Translations under genes and position numbers: made by a program
Assembly: GCF_036014215.1 (NCBI RefSeq)
Contig: NZ_CP107921.1
Location: forward strand, 7,499,501-7,563,500
DNA from: Streptomyces sp. NBC_00440
GTDB taxonomy: Bacteria; Actinomycetota; Actinomycetes; Streptomycetales; Streptomycetaceae
Direction: 5' to 3'
Length of the DNA: 64,000 nt
Part shown: positions 30,908 through 40,064 of the stretch, one piece after another
How the letters are laid out: each line of letters opens with the position of its first letter
Numbering within the stretch: the first letter of the stretch is position 1
Notes under the pieces: generated by a model
What the model was told of the DNA's origin: nothing
The model's database searches: none
What the model saw: only the letters and a program-made list of their open reading frames with translations

Positions 30908-31036
30908 GACCCGCTCCTTTCGTCGCCTCCCTCCACGGTGCCGTACGGAGCCGTACTCCGCGCGCCGCCGACCGGGCCGCGGGGCTGACGGGCCGCTGTG
31001 CCCCGGCGGTCATCGCAAGTGCGGGCGCCCCGGGCC

Positions 31037-31066
31037 TTGACCGCGAGGATTGGTCTGTACCAAAAT
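31037..31066 (+). promoter_or_regulatory. Promoter with DasR-like palindrome upstream of orphan binding protein
   Basis: TTGACC (31037-31042) and CAAAAT (31061-31066) make a possible promoter with an 18-bp spacer. Within it TTGGTCTGTACCAA (31050-31063) is a palindromic site. Its core TGGTCTGTACCA differs only at the two central bases from TGGTCTAGACCA, the DasR responsive element as I remember it, suggesting control by the GlcNAc-responsive regulator DasR. Confidence 0.5.
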
Positions 31067-31147
31067 CCAGCCAACCCGTTCAAGCCGTCCGCGCTTCCCC
31101 CACGTCGGGTCATGAACTGCCGTGTCCTTACGACAGAGGTGACCTCC

Positions 31148-32413
31148 GTGAAGAACCGTCCCGGCCTGAGCCGCGCCGTCCTGCTCGCCACCGCACTCAC
31201 CGCCACCGCGCTCACCGGCTGCGGCCGGCTGCCGGGCATGGGTGACAGCACCACCACCGTCACGGTGTGGCTGATGAAGGGCAGCGCGTCCGACGGCTTC
31301 GTCCAGCGCTTCACCAGGGAGTACGAGAGTGAGCACAAGGACGTCAAGCTGGCTGTCCGGATCCAGGAGTGGGGTGGAATCGGCGCCAAGGTCACGGCGG
31401 CCCTGCGGTCCGGCCACGGCCCGGACCTGATCGAGGTCGGCAACACCCAGGTCGCGATGTACGCGGAGAGCGGCGGGCTGCGCGACCTCACCCTCGAATC
31501 GGCCCGCGACCTCGGCAGTTCGGACTGGCTGCCCGGTCTCGCCGACCCCGGAAGCATCGACGGCGCCCAGTACGGCATCCCCTGGTACGCGGCCAACCGC
31601 GTCGTCATCTACAACAAGGACCTGTTCCGGAACGCCGGGATCACCGAACCGCCGAAGACCCGAGCGCAGTGGATCAAGGACACCGAGGTGCTCGACCACG
31701 GCGGCCGGCAGGGGATCTACCTGGCCGGACAGGACTGGTACACCCTCTCCGGCTTCATCTGGGACGAGGGCGGTGAACTGGCCGAGGAGGCCGGCGGTAA
31801 TTTCACCGGGGCCCTGGACAGTCCGGCCGCGATCAGGGGCATGGACTTCTACAAGGAGCTCCAGGGCCTCGGCAACGGGCCCAAGAACGCGGACGAGGCC
31901 CATCCGCAGCAGGCCGACGTGTTCGCGGGCGGCGATGTCGCGCAGATCATCGCGGTGCCCGGCACCGCGCAGACCATCCTGAAGAGCAATCCGGGGCTCA
32001 AGGGCAAGCTCGGCTTCTTCCCGATCCCCGGGAAGACGGCGGCCAGGCCGTCGGCGGTGTTCACCGGCGGCTCCGATCTGATCATTCCCGACAAGGCACC
32101 CCACGGTGACGCGGCGGTCGGAGTCGTCGAAGCCCTGGCCGGACGCAAGTGGCAGACCGAGCTGGCCCGGACCATGAGCTATGTCCCCAACAAGGCCAAG
32201 CTCGCCGGCGTGGTCAAGGGCGAGGAGGGGACCGCCGCGATGGCCGCGGGCGCGGCACGCGGCCGGGCCACCCCGAACTCGCCGCGCTGGGCGGCGGTCG
32301 AGGCGGACAACCCGATCAAGCCCTATATGACAGACGTGCTCACAGGGCAGGACGCCGGAACAGCCGCGAAGAAGGCGTCGAAGCTCCTCACGGACGAGCT
32401 GGTGGACCGCTGA
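31148..32413 (+). CDS. Sugar-type ABC substrate-binding lipoprotein, orphan
   Basis: A 421-aa family 1 solute-binding lipoprotein. The signal has a hydrophobic core and a LTGC lipobox, and the mature part shows TVTVWLMKGSASDGFVQRFTREYESEHKDVKL and PDLIEVGNTQVAMYAESGGL, like DasA/NgcE-type and other oligosaccharide-binding proteins. GAGGTGA precedes the GTG chosen. No permease or ATPase gene is adjacent, so it must share a transporter encoded elsewhere. The upstream DasR-like site hints at chitin-derived sugars. Its 3' end overlaps the convergent egtD by 26 bp. Confidence 0.85.
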   Translation: MKNRPGLSRAVLLATALTATALTGCGRLPGMGDSTTTVTVWLMKGSASDGFVQRFTREYESEHKDVKLAVRIQEWGGIGAKVTAALRSGHGPDLIEVGNTQVAMYAESGGLRDLTLESARDLGSSDWLPGLADPGSIDGAQYGIPWYAANRVVIYNKDLFRNAGITEPPKTRAQWIKDTEVLDHGGRQGIYLAGQDWYTLSGFIWDEGGELAEEAGGNFTGALDSPAAIRGMDFYKELQGLGNGPKNADEAHPQQADVFAGGDVAQIIAVPGTAQTILKSNPGLKGKLGFFPIPGKTAARPSAVFTGGSDLIIPDKAPHGDAAVGVVEALAGRKWQTELARTMSYVPNKAKLAGVVKGEEGTAAMAAGAARGRATPNSPRWAAVEADNPIKPYMTDVLTGQDAGTAAKKASKLLTDELVDR

Positions 32414-33359
32414 GCGACAGCGCGAACCGCCCGCCGGAATCCGTCCACCAGTGGTCCAATGCCAGGCCCGCCGCGCCCAGTTCGGTTCGCACCCCCTCCT
32501 GGCGGAACTTGGCGGACACCTCCGTCCGCATCTCCTCGCCCGCCGCGAACGGCACCGCCAGATCCAGCTCCGGGATCTTCACGGTGAACGCCCCGCGGGC
32601 CCGCAGCCGCATCTCGATCCACTCGTTCTCGCTGTCCCAGACCGCGAGATGGTCGAAAGCGTCCGGATCGAAGTCGGCCCCCAACTCCCGGTCGATGACG
32701 CTCAGTACGTTCTTGTTGAAGGCGGCGGTGACACCGGCCGCGTCGTCGTACGCCGGGACCAGCACGCTTTCCGCCTTGACCAGGTCCGTACCGAGCAGCA
32801 GGTGGTCGCCCGGATCGAGCAGATTCCGTACGGATCGCAGGAACGCGGCGCGCTCGGGCGGCAGCAGATTCCCGATGGTGCCGCCCAGGAAGACGACGAG
32901 CCGGGGGCCCGGGGCGGCCGGCAGTGCCAGCTCACGGGTGAAGTCCGCGATCAGCGCGTGCACGGCGAGCCCCGGCCGCTCGGCGAGCAGCGCCTCCGCC
33001 GCCGCGGTGAGCGCGCTCCCGCTCACGTCCACCGGGATGTACGCCTCCAGCGCGGGCAGCGCGTCGAGCAGATGCCGGGTCTTCTCCGATGACCCCGAAC
33101 CCAGCTCGATCAGGGTGCGGGCGCCGGTGGCCTCCGCGATGTCGCCCGCACGGGCGAGCAGGATCTCCCGCTCCGCCCGGGTCGGGTAGTACTCGGGCAG
33201 CGCGGTGATTTCCTCGAACAGCTCACTGCCCCGCGCGTCGTAGAACCACTTGGGCGGCAGTGTCTTGGGCGTACGGGTCAGGCCCTGGAGCACGTCCGCG
33301 CGCAGGGCGGCGTCCGTCGCGTCCTCGGGCAGGGTGCGGGTCAGCTGGAACGGACTCAC
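32388..33359 (-). CDS. egtD: Histidine N-alpha-methyltransferase (ergothioneine synthesis)
   Basis: A 323-aa enzyme that trimethylates histidine to hercynine with SAM. Family segments are LQGLTRTPKTLPPKWFYDARGSELFEEIT at the N-terminus, the SAM loop LIELGSGSSEKTRHLLDAL, and VVFLGGTIGNLLP. It is the last gene of egtABCD; its GTG overlaps the egtC stop (GTGA). Its end runs 26 bp into the convergent lipoprotein gene. Confidence 0.93.
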   Translation of the reverse strand: MSPFQLTRTLPEDATDAALRADVLQGLTRTPKTLPPKWFYDARGSELFEEITALPEYYPTRAEREILLARAGDIAEATGARTLIELGSGSSEKTRHLLDALPALEAYIPVDVSGSALTAAAEALLAERPGLAVHALIADFTRELALPAAPGPRLVVFLGGTIGNLLPPERAAFLRSVRNLLDPGDHLLLGTDLVKAESVLVPAYDDAAGVTAAFNKNVLSVIDRELGADFDPDAFDHLAVWDSENEWIEMRLRARGAFTVKIPELDLAVPFAAGEEMRTEVSAKFRQEGVRTELGAAGLALDHWWTDSGGRFALSLSGPPARP

Positions 33360-34162
33360 GCCGTGGGCTCCTTGAGTGGGGTCAGCTGGACATCGGTACG
33401 GGTCGCCACGAGCAGGGTGCGGTCGGGGACCTCGCGCCAGCCCGGACCGTCGTCGTACGGCTCCGAAGCGACGACTGTGCGGCCGGCGTCGGCGCCGGTG
33501 CTGCCGGTGGTGGTGGAGGCGGTGGAGGCGGTCGTGCCGGACTCCGTGAGGTACCAGAGTGTGTCGCCCCAGGTTGTGGCGGCGATGGCGGTGCCGTCGG
33601 TGAGCAGCAGATTGAGCCGTGAGCCGGGCGCGGCCGCCGCGAGGTCGGTGACGCTGTCGGCCAGCGCCTGGCCGAGCGGATCGCCCTCCCGCAGCCGGTG
33701 CAGGACGAGCGCCCAGATCAGCGCGGAGTCGCAGCGCGCCGCCATCCCGAGCAGCTCGGCCGGCGGGAGCGTGGCGGCGAGCGGTGCCGCGCTCACGGGC
33801 CAGCCCGTGAGCGCGCCGTTGTGGCTGAACAGCCAGGGACCCGCGGCGAACGGCGCCGCCGCGGCCTCCCCGTCGGCACCCGCCTCGGTGGCGTCGCGGA
33901 CCGCTGCCAGCACCGCCCCGCTGCGTACGACCCGGGCGAGATCGGCGAAGGAGAGGTCGGCCCAGATCGGTCCGGCGCGCCGGTAGCGCGCGGGCACCGG
34001 GTCGTCATCGGCGTACCAGCCGACCCCGAACCCGTCGGCGTTGACTGTCCCGTGGCGCTGCCTGCGCGGCTCCCAGGACTGGCGGACCAGCGCGTGCCGA
34101 GGCCGCACCAGCACCTCACCCAGCGGCTCCGACGGCCCCAGGCAAGCGATATGACGGCACAT
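33356..34162 (-). CDS. egtC: Ergothioneine gamma-glutamyl hydrolase (class II glutamine amidotransferase fold)
   Basis: A 268-aa enzyme with the N-terminal nucleophile: the mature chain begins with Cys2 in MCRHIACLG. Other class II amidotransferase segments are NADGFGVGWY, FSHNGALTGWP and CDSALIWAL. It removes glutamate from the gamma-glutamyl hercynylcysteine sulfoxide intermediate. The ATG overlaps the egtB stop; an in-frame extension upstream is the shadow of egtB. A Ser/Thr-rich insert of about 20 residues occurs near residue 220. Confidence 0.92.
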   Translation of the reverse strand: MCRHIACLGPSEPLGEVLVRPRHALVRQSWEPRRQRHGTVNADGFGVGWYADDDPVPARYRRAGPIWADLSFADLARVVRSGAVLAAVRDATEAGADGEAAAAPFAAGPWLFSHNGALTGWPVSAAPLAATLPPAELLGMAARCDSALIWALVLHRLREGDPLGQALADSVTDLAAAAPGSRLNLLLTDGTAIAATTWGDTLWYLTESGTTASTASTTTGSTGADAGRTVVASEPYDDGPGWREVPDRTLLVATRTDVQLTPLKEPTA

Positions 34163-35463
34163 CAGGCGTCCCTCGCGGTCCGGAACCCGGCGAAGATCTG
34201 ACGGCGCACCGGCAGATCCCAGTTGCGGAAGGTCGCCCGGCAGGCCACTTCGCCGACGGAGAACGCGCCGCCGCGCAGCACCTTGTGGTCCGGGCCGAAG
34301 AACACCTCCGAGTACTCGCGGTACGGGAAGGCGACGAACCCCGGATAGGGCAGGAAGTCGCTGGCCGTCCACTCCCACACATCACCGATCAACTGCCGTA
34401 CCCCGAGCGGCGATTCACCGTCCGGATAACTGCCCGCCGCCGCCGGGCCGAGGTGGCGCTGGCCCAGGTTCGCCCGCTCGGGGGTGGGGTCCTCGTCACC
34501 CCAGGGGTAGCGGTACGAAAGGCCGGTCGCCGGGTCGTGGCGTGCGGCCTTCTCCCACTCGGCCTCGGACGGCAGCCGCCGCCCCGCCCAGCGGGCATAG
34601 GCGTCCGCCTCGTACCAGCTCACATGGAGCACCGGCTCGTCGGGAGCGACGGGCTCCACGGCGCCGAAGCGGCGGCGCAGCCACTGGCCGCCCTCCCTGC
34701 GCCAGAACAGCGGGGCGGCCAGCTCATGGCCGCGGACCAGGTCCCACCCCTGCTCCGTCCACCAGCGTTCGTCGCGGTACCCGCCGTCCTCGATGAACCG
34801 CAGGAACGCGCCGTTGGTCACCGGGGTGGTGTCGATGTGGAAGGCCGGCACCAGCCGCTGGTGCGCGGGCCGTTCGTTGTCCAGCGCCCACGGCTCGTCC
34901 GATGTGCCCATGGTGAACGGGCCGCCGGGAACGAGGATTTCGTCCGCAAGACCGGTGCTGTCGGCACGCGGCGGCGCGGGAGCGGTCAGCGCGGCGGGGC
35001 CGCTGCGCAGCTGATGGGTGATGAGCATCGTCTCGTCGTGCTGCTGCTCGTGCTGGGCGATCATGCCGAAGGCGAACCCGGCGTCGACCAGTGGCCGTCC
35101 GCGCAGCGGGGCGCTCTCCAGTACGTCGACGACCCGGCCCCGTACCTCCGACGCGTAGCGCCGCGCCTCGGCGGGCTGGAGCAGCGGAAGCGTGGGACGG
35201 GTCGCCCTCGGGTGCTCGAAGGCGTCGTAGACCGAGTCGATCTCGGGGCGCATCGCCTCGCGGCCCGCGACCGCCCGCAGGAGCCACTGCTCCTCCTGGT
35301 TGGAGATATGAGCCAGATCCCAGACGAGCGGGGACATCAACGGCGAGTGCTGCGCGATGAGTTCGCTGTCCTCGACGCAGTCCGTCAGAGCGCTGGTACG
35401 GCTGCGCGCCGCGGTGAGCGCGTCGAGCGCGCTGCGGCGCACAGCGGTGGGGTCGGCGGTCAT
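34162..35463 (-). CDS. egtB: Hercynine oxygenase (sulfoxide synthase)
   Basis: A 433-aa non-haem iron enzyme joining hercynine to a thiol substrate with O2. The N-terminal DinB-like domain carries the iron-binding histidines (LAHISNQEEQW and IAQHEQQHDETM). The C-terminal half is a formylglycine-generating-enzyme-like domain (VPGGPFTMGTS, FHIDTTPVTNGAFLRF, WEKAARHD, GDVWEWTASDF, KVLRGGAF). It overlaps egtA upstream and egtC downstream by 4 bases each, showing tight coupling. Confidence 0.94.
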   Translation of the reverse strand: MTADPTAVRRSALDALTAARSRTSALTDCVEDSELIAQHSPLMSPLVWDLAHISNQEEQWLLRAVAGREAMRPEIDSVYDAFEHPRATRPTLPLLQPAEARRYASEVRGRVVDVLESAPLRGRPLVDAGFAFGMIAQHEQQHDETMLITHQLRSGPAALTAPAPPRADSTGLADEILVPGGPFTMGTSDEPWALDNERPAHQRLVPAFHIDTTPVTNGAFLRFIEDGGYRDERWWTEQGWDLVRGHELAAPLFWRREGGQWLRRRFGAVEPVAPDEPVLHVSWYEADAYARWAGRRLPSEAEWEKAARHDPATGLSYRYPWGDEDPTPERANLGQRHLGPAAAGSYPDGESPLGVRQLIGDVWEWTASDFLPYPGFVAFPYREYSEVFFGPDHKVLRGGAFSVGEVACRATFRNWDLPVRRQIFAGFRTARDA

Positions 35464-36713
35464 GGGCGGAGATCCTTCCCGTGGTCGGGATCCAGCAGAT
35501 CGTCGGCGGGGCACCTGCCCCGAGCGACATAGCGTTCGGTGAAGGCGGCGACCGCGTCCTGCACCGCGGTGGCGGCGCCGAGCCGGGGCAGCGCCTCCTG
35601 CGCGGCGGCGAAGCAGAGCACCGCGGCGGCGCGCAGCTCGGGGTCGGCGAGGCCGGTCCTGGCCGCTGCCTCCCAGAGCGGGTTGCGCGGCGCGCGCGCC
35701 CGGCCCGCGGTCTCCGCGAGGGGTTTGACGGCGCGGTACACGGTCTCGGCGGCGGCCGGGTCGTCGAAGAGCGCGGCGGTCACCGCGAGCGGCACCGTCC
35801 AGCCGTCCTCGCCCGCCTGCGCGTCGATCATGCGCAGTTCGAGATGGCCGCGCGGCCGCACCGGAGGGAACAGCGTGGTCAGGTGGTAGTCCAGATCCTC
35901 CCGGGTCGGCGGCCTGGGCAGGCCGGTACGCAGCCACTGCCGGAACGAGAGGCCGTCCGGCACCGGCCAGGGCCCCACGTCGGCCCGGATGCACATCACC
36001 GGAGCGTCCAGGACGTGCGCGGCCCAGGCCTCCCGCGGCTCCAGGCAGTCGTCCGGCGCCAGCGACCGCACCGGGTCGATGTCGGCCCACTGGGACTGCC
36101 GGGTGGAGAGCCAGCCGGTGGTACGGCGCTGGCGGTGCGGCGAGTTGGCGAACGCGGCCACCAGCACCGCGCCCAGCAGATGCGCCAGCTTCCAGCGCCT
36201 GCCGTAGCCCAGCGGCCCCGGCTCGGCGTGCCCCGCGTCCAGGCAGACCTGGATGGAGGCCGAACCGCACATCATGGACCGGCCGGCGGTCCCGTGCCGG
36301 TCCAGATACGTCTCCATCGCGTCGTAGCGCGGTTCACGCAGCAGCCTGCGCGGCGGGTGCCAGGGGTCCTGGCCGAGACCGGTGAGTACCAGCCCCTCGC
36401 CACGCAGCGCGCCGCGCACCGCGGTCAGGTCGGCGGAGACCGAGTCGACGCACTCGGTCAGTGATGCGGCGGGCTGCGAGCTGAGCTCCAGCTGCCCGCC
36501 GGGCTCGAAGGTGAGCGCCGAGACGAGCGGCAGGGCGCGCACCACCGTCTGTGCCCGCCGGATCCGATCCTCGGACACCGGCGAATCGGGGCGGTGCAGG
36601 TCGTGGACGAGCCATTCGAGCTCGACCCCGACGGTACGGGGCGGTCCTGTCTTGAAGCAGATACATCGGAGCAGGTGCTCCGCATCGACTTCGGTCAGCA
36701 GCGGCATGGTCAT
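35460..36713 (-). CDS. egtA: Glutamate-cysteine ligase (ergothioneine synthesis)
   Basis: A 417-aa GCS2-type ligase that makes gamma-glutamylcysteine, the thiol donor for EgtB. Seen are RTVGVELEWLVHD near residue 27, FEPGGQLELSSQP, MCGSASIQVCLD and RGHLELRMIDAQ. GAGGAG precedes the chosen ATG. It is the first gene of the egtABCD operon, with about 270 bp of promoter region upstream. No egtE lyase gene is in the window; in streptomycetes it is commonly elsewhere. Confidence 0.93.
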   Translation of the reverse strand: MTMPLLTEVDAEHLLRCICFKTGPPRTVGVELEWLVHDLHRPDSPVSEDRIRRAQTVVRALPLVSALTFEPGGQLELSSQPAASLTECVDSVSADLTAVRGALRGEGLVLTGLGQDPWHPPRRLLREPRYDAMETYLDRHGTAGRSMMCGSASIQVCLDAGHAEPGPLGYGRRWKLAHLLGAVLVAAFANSPHRQRRTTGWLSTRQSQWADIDPVRSLAPDDCLEPREAWAAHVLDAPVMCIRADVGPWPVPDGLSFRQWLRTGLPRPPTREDLDYHLTTLFPPVRPRGHLELRMIDAQAGEDGWTVPLAVTAALFDDPAAAETVYRAVKPLAETAGRARAPRNPLWEAAARTGLADPELRAAAVLCFAAAQEALPRLGAATAVQDAVAAFTERYVARGRCPADDLLDPDHGKDLRP

Positions 36714-36981
36714 GATCGGCTCCTCGTGGCGAAGATACCTTCAGCCGTTGTCCGGTGCCTTCCGGAAAACGGTCCGTTCCACCTAAGCCACTGCCGACGG
36801 TCCGCACAAGAGCGCCCCGGGCGGCCGGAAACACTGTTGCCCGGGAGTTCCCGGGACCATCACGGCCCGGCTACGTCCGCCGGGTGCCGCTCGGCCACCC
36901 GGGGCGCCCCTGTCACGACCTGCGCCGGTCAGTCGTCATGGCGCCCGGACGGCACGGCCCAGAACGGCTGACCGGTGCCGG

Positions 36982-37434
36982 TCAGCTCCAGCCGTAGCGC
37001 TCCCTGAGCCGCTGCACGACGGCGTCGAACCGCGGCCGGTCGAGCGCACAGGCCTCGCGCCGCATCCCGCCCTCGTGCACCCGCAGCACCCGGTCCAGAT
37101 CGACCCAGGACTCGCGCCCCTCGCGGTCCCACGGTCCGGCGCCGATCGCCAGCCACTCCCGGTCCCGGTCGTGCGGCTTGCTGGAGAGACGGACGGCGAG
37201 CAGGGTGTCCGCCTCCTCCCTCGCCACCACCAGGACCGGGCGGTCCTTGCCGCGGCCGTCGTTCTCCTCGTACGGCACCCAGGTCCAGACGATCTCGCCG
37301 GGGTCGGGATCGCCGTCGTGGGCGGGGGCGTACGAGGTCCTGACGGGTCCGATGCCGCTTGGTTCGGCGTCAGTTGTGGCGGTCGGGCCCGTGCTGCCGG
37401 GCAGGTCGGTGTGGTCACCCTGGTATGTGGTCAT
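36982..37434 (-). CDS. PemK/MazF-like protein
   Basis: A 150-aa protein with an acidic disordered N-terminus (about 45 residues), then GEIVWTWVPYEENDGRGKDRPVLVVAREEADTLLAVRLSSKPHDRD, which resembles the beta-barrel of PemK/MazF-type proteins (proline-valine-leucine-valine strand after a basic RP). No antitoxin gene is adjacent, and the barrel carries a long N-terminal extension, so it may be a non-toxic relative. The start at MTTYQGD is the best candidate; no strong ribosome site is visible. Confidence 0.65.
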   Translation of the reverse strand: MTTYQGDHTDLPGSTGPTATTDAEPSGIGPVRTSYAPAHDGDPDPGEIVWTWVPYEENDGRGKDRPVLVVAREEADTLLAVRLSSKPHDRDREWLAIGAGPWDREGRESWVDLDRVLRVHEGGMRREACALDRPRFDAVVQRLRERYGWS

Positions 37435-37505
37435 CCGGGTCACGTTAGAACCTGGACGGAGCATCCCGCAGGGCGGGACCCGGCAACGGCCGCCACTCTC
37501 TGCCC

Positions 37506-38585
37506 ATGATCACTGCGCGTACATCCCGCAAGGCCCTTTCGCTGACGGCCCTCGTCTGCGCCCTGGCCACGGCGCTCCCCTCAAGTGCCGTCGCATCCGG
37601 CCCGCGCGACACCCCGGACACCGGGGCGGCCCACCGGACCGCCTCGGCCTGGCTCCCTTACTGGGACCAGGAGAACGCCTATCAGGACGCCCTCCGCCAC
37701 GCCGGTCAACTGCACACCGTCAGCCCCTTCTGGTACAAGGCCGCAGCCGCGGACCGCATCGAAGGACATCCCGGCGCGGGCGACGCACGCATCATCACCG
37801 GACTGCACCGGGCCGGGATCGACGTCGTCCCCACGGTCATGGACATGGACACCATGAAGCCGGGCGAGCTGGCGAGGATCCTCACCACACCCGCACTGCG
37901 CGCCGCGCACACCGCGGCCCTGGTCCGGCTCGCGCGGAGCCACGGCTATGACGGCATCGACCTCGACTACGAGACCATCACCACCACCGCCACTCCGGAG
38001 TACCGGAAAGTGCGGTCCGCCTACGCTGCCTTCGTCACCGGCCTCTGCGCGAAACTGCACGCCGCGCGGAAGCAGTGCGTCGTCACCGTCTCGCCGCAGA
38101 CGGCCGCCACGGGCCGGATCTGGGACTACGCCGCGATCGGCCGGGCCGCCGACCGGATGCGCATCATGGCGTACGACCTGCACTGGTCGGGCGGCCCGCC
38201 CGGCCCTCTCTCCAGTACGGCCTGGTACGGCGAGATCCTGCGCCGGGCGACCGCCGTCGTACCCCCGGGAAAGATCGAGATGGCGCTGCCCGGCTACGGC
38301 TGGGACTGGCCGGCCGACGGCAGCCGCTCGGCCCGGCACGTGACCTGGAAGCAGGCCGAGGCGCTGCGCCGCAAGGTGGGCGCGCCCTATGCGCTCGACC
38401 CGGCGTCGGGCACCCCGCACTTCACGTACCGGGACGGGGACGAGCCCAGGGCCGTCTGGTACCAGGACGCGCGGGGCGCCTCCGTGCAGCTGGCGGCGGT
38501 ACGCAAGTACGGGGTGCACAACACCTCCCTCTGGGCGCTCGGTTTCGAGGACCCGGGCCTCTGGAAAGTGCTCGCCCGGCAGTGA
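37506..38585 (+). CDS. Secreted glycoside hydrolase family 18 protein
   Basis: A 359-aa exported enzyme. The N-terminus is a signal peptide (ALSLTALVCALATALPSSAVA). The catalytic motif DGIDLDYE is intact with the acid glutamate at residue 156, followed by MAYDLHW and the C-terminal ALWALGFED strand. The shape is that of GH18 proteins related to chitinases and spore-wall N-acetylglucosaminidases rather than of large chitinases; there is no chitin-binding domain. No good ribosome site precedes the ATG. It could act on chitin fragments or peptidoglycan. Confidence 0.82.
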   Translation: MITARTSRKALSLTALVCALATALPSSAVASGPRDTPDTGAAHRTASAWLPYWDQENAYQDALRHAGQLHTVSPFWYKAAAADRIEGHPGAGDARIITGLHRAGIDVVPTVMDMDTMKPGELARILTTPALRAAHTAALVRLARSHGYDGIDLDYETITTTATPEYRKVRSAYAAFVTGLCAKLHAARKQCVVTVSPQTAATGRIWDYAAIGRAADRMRIMAYDLHWSGGPPGPLSSTAWYGEILRRATAVVPPGKIEMALPGYGWDWPADGSRSARHVTWKQAEALRRKVGAPYALDPASGTPHFTYRDGDEPRAVWYQDARGASVQLAAVRKYGVHNTSLWALGFEDPGLWKVLARQ

Positions 38586-38709
38586 ACCGGCCCGGCGGAG
38601 AACGTGGCCCGGCGTTGACACAGAGGGAAGGCGGGCAGAGACTCGGGCGGTAAACCGTCATGAACGATTGTTCACTTGGCGAACGGCCGGGTGGCATGGG
38701 AGAGGTCCG

Positions 38710-39894
38710 ATGAGCATCCGCGACGTGTACATCGTCGACGCAGTCCGCACGCCGGTCGGGAAATTCGCGGGGGCGCTCTCCGGGGTGCGCCCCGACGACC
38801 TGGCGGCCCACGTCGTCAGGTCGCTCGTGGACCGGACCCCGGACCTCGACCCGTCCCGTATCGACGATGTGTACTTCGGCGACGCGAACGGCGCGGGTGA
38901 GGACAACCGCGACGTGGCCCGGATGGCCGTGCTGCTGGCGGGACTTCCGGTCTCCGTCCCCGGTGTCACCGTCAACCGGCTCTGCGGCTCCGGGCTCGAA
39001 GCCGTCATCCAGGCGGCCCGCGCCGTCGCGGTGGGCGACGCATCGGTGGCCGTGGCCGGCGGGGTCGAGTCGATGTCGCGGGCACCCTGGGTACTGCAGA
39101 AACCCGAACGCGCCTTCCCGGCCGGACACCAGCAGCTGCACTCCACGACGCTCGGCTGGCGGATGACCAACTCCCGGATGCCGGAGGAGTGGACCGTGCC
39201 GCTCGGCGAGGGCGCCGAACTCATCGCCGACAAGCACGGCATCAGCCGGGAGCAGCAGGACGCCTTCGCCCTGGCCAGCCACGGCAAGGCGGCCGCGGCC
39301 TGGGACGCGGGTCACTACGACGGGGAGGTCGTGGCGTACGACGGTGTCGACCTCGTACGCGACGAGTGCATCCGCGCCGAGTCGAGCATGGAGGCGCTCG
39401 CCCGGCTCAAGCCCGCCTTCCGCAAGGACGGCACCGTCACCGCGGGCAACGCGTCCCCGCTCAACGACGGCGCGGCCGCCCTGCTGCTGGTCGACGACGA
39501 GGGACTGCGCGCCACCGGCCGGGAACCGCTCGCCCGCATCCGGGCGTCCGCTGTGACCGGTGTCGAGCCGCAGCTCTTCGGGCTGGGCCCGGTCGAGGCG
39601 GTCCGGCGGGCTCTCGCCAAGGCGGGCAGGGAATTCGCGGACCTCACCACCTTCGAGCTGAACGAGGCGTTCGCCGCCCAGTCGCTCGGCTGCCTGGCCG
39701 AATGGCCGGAACTCGACCCGGCCGTCGTGAACCCGCGCGGCGGCGCCATCGCGATCGGCCACCCGCTCGGCGCGTCCGGTGCGCGGCTCGCGGGGTCGGT
39801 CGCGCACCAGCTGGCCGCGGCCGGCTCCGGCACCGGGCTGGCAGCCCTCTGCATCGGCGTCGGCCAGGGCCTCGCGCTCGTACTCGAACGCTGA
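38710..39894 (+). CDS. Acetyl-CoA acetyltransferase / 3-ketoacyl-CoA thiolase
   Basis: A 394-aa thiolase with the acyl-accepting cysteine at residue 92 (NRLCGSGLEAV), the NEAFAAQ motif, the catalytic histidine in GGAIAIGHPLGASGAR and the second cysteine in ALCIGVGQG. The early DANGAGEDNRDVARM stretch is like PcaF-type beta-ketoadipyl-CoA thiolases. GGGAGAGG precedes the ATG. It stands as a single gene, so degradative (beta-oxidation or aromatic) versus biosynthetic direction cannot be decided. Confidence 0.9.
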   Translation: MSIRDVYIVDAVRTPVGKFAGALSGVRPDDLAAHVVRSLVDRTPDLDPSRIDDVYFGDANGAGEDNRDVARMAVLLAGLPVSVPGVTVNRLCGSGLEAVIQAARAVAVGDASVAVAGGVESMSRAPWVLQKPERAFPAGHQQLHSTTLGWRMTNSRMPEEWTVPLGEGAELIADKHGISREQQDAFALASHGKAAAAWDAGHYDGEVVAYDGVDLVRDECIRAESSMEALARLKPAFRKDGTVTAGNASPLNDGAAALLLVDDEGLRATGREPLARIRASAVTGVEPQLFGLGPVEAVRRALAKAGREFADLTTFELNEAFAAQSLGCLAEWPELDPAVVNPRGGAIAIGHPLGASGARLAGSVAHQLAAAGSGTGLAALCIGVGQGLALVLER

Positions 39895-39968
39895 GTGGCG
39901 CGGGGCAGGCCGGGTGTCGCTGATCGCACGGCAACGCTGAGCACCGCGACGCGGAAGGACTCAGGCCG

Positions 39969-40007
39969 GGGTTCCGGTGGACAGGCATCGCCCGCCCACC
40001 GGAACCC
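39969..40007. terminator. Terminator between thiolase and thioredoxin genes
   Basis: A 12-bp stem (GGGTTCCGGTGG and its complement) with a 15-base loop lies between the convergent thiolase and thioredoxin genes and can end transcription from either side. Confidence 0.7.
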
Positions 40008-40064
40008 GGGCCGGACCCCCGGGGTCTTCCGCCGGGGGCCTTGCGTGATCCGAAACGAGCGGCG

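Noticed and set aside
37435..37505. A DasR site before the GH18 gene
   Set aside because: No TGGTCT...ACCA-type palindrome is present in the short upstream region.
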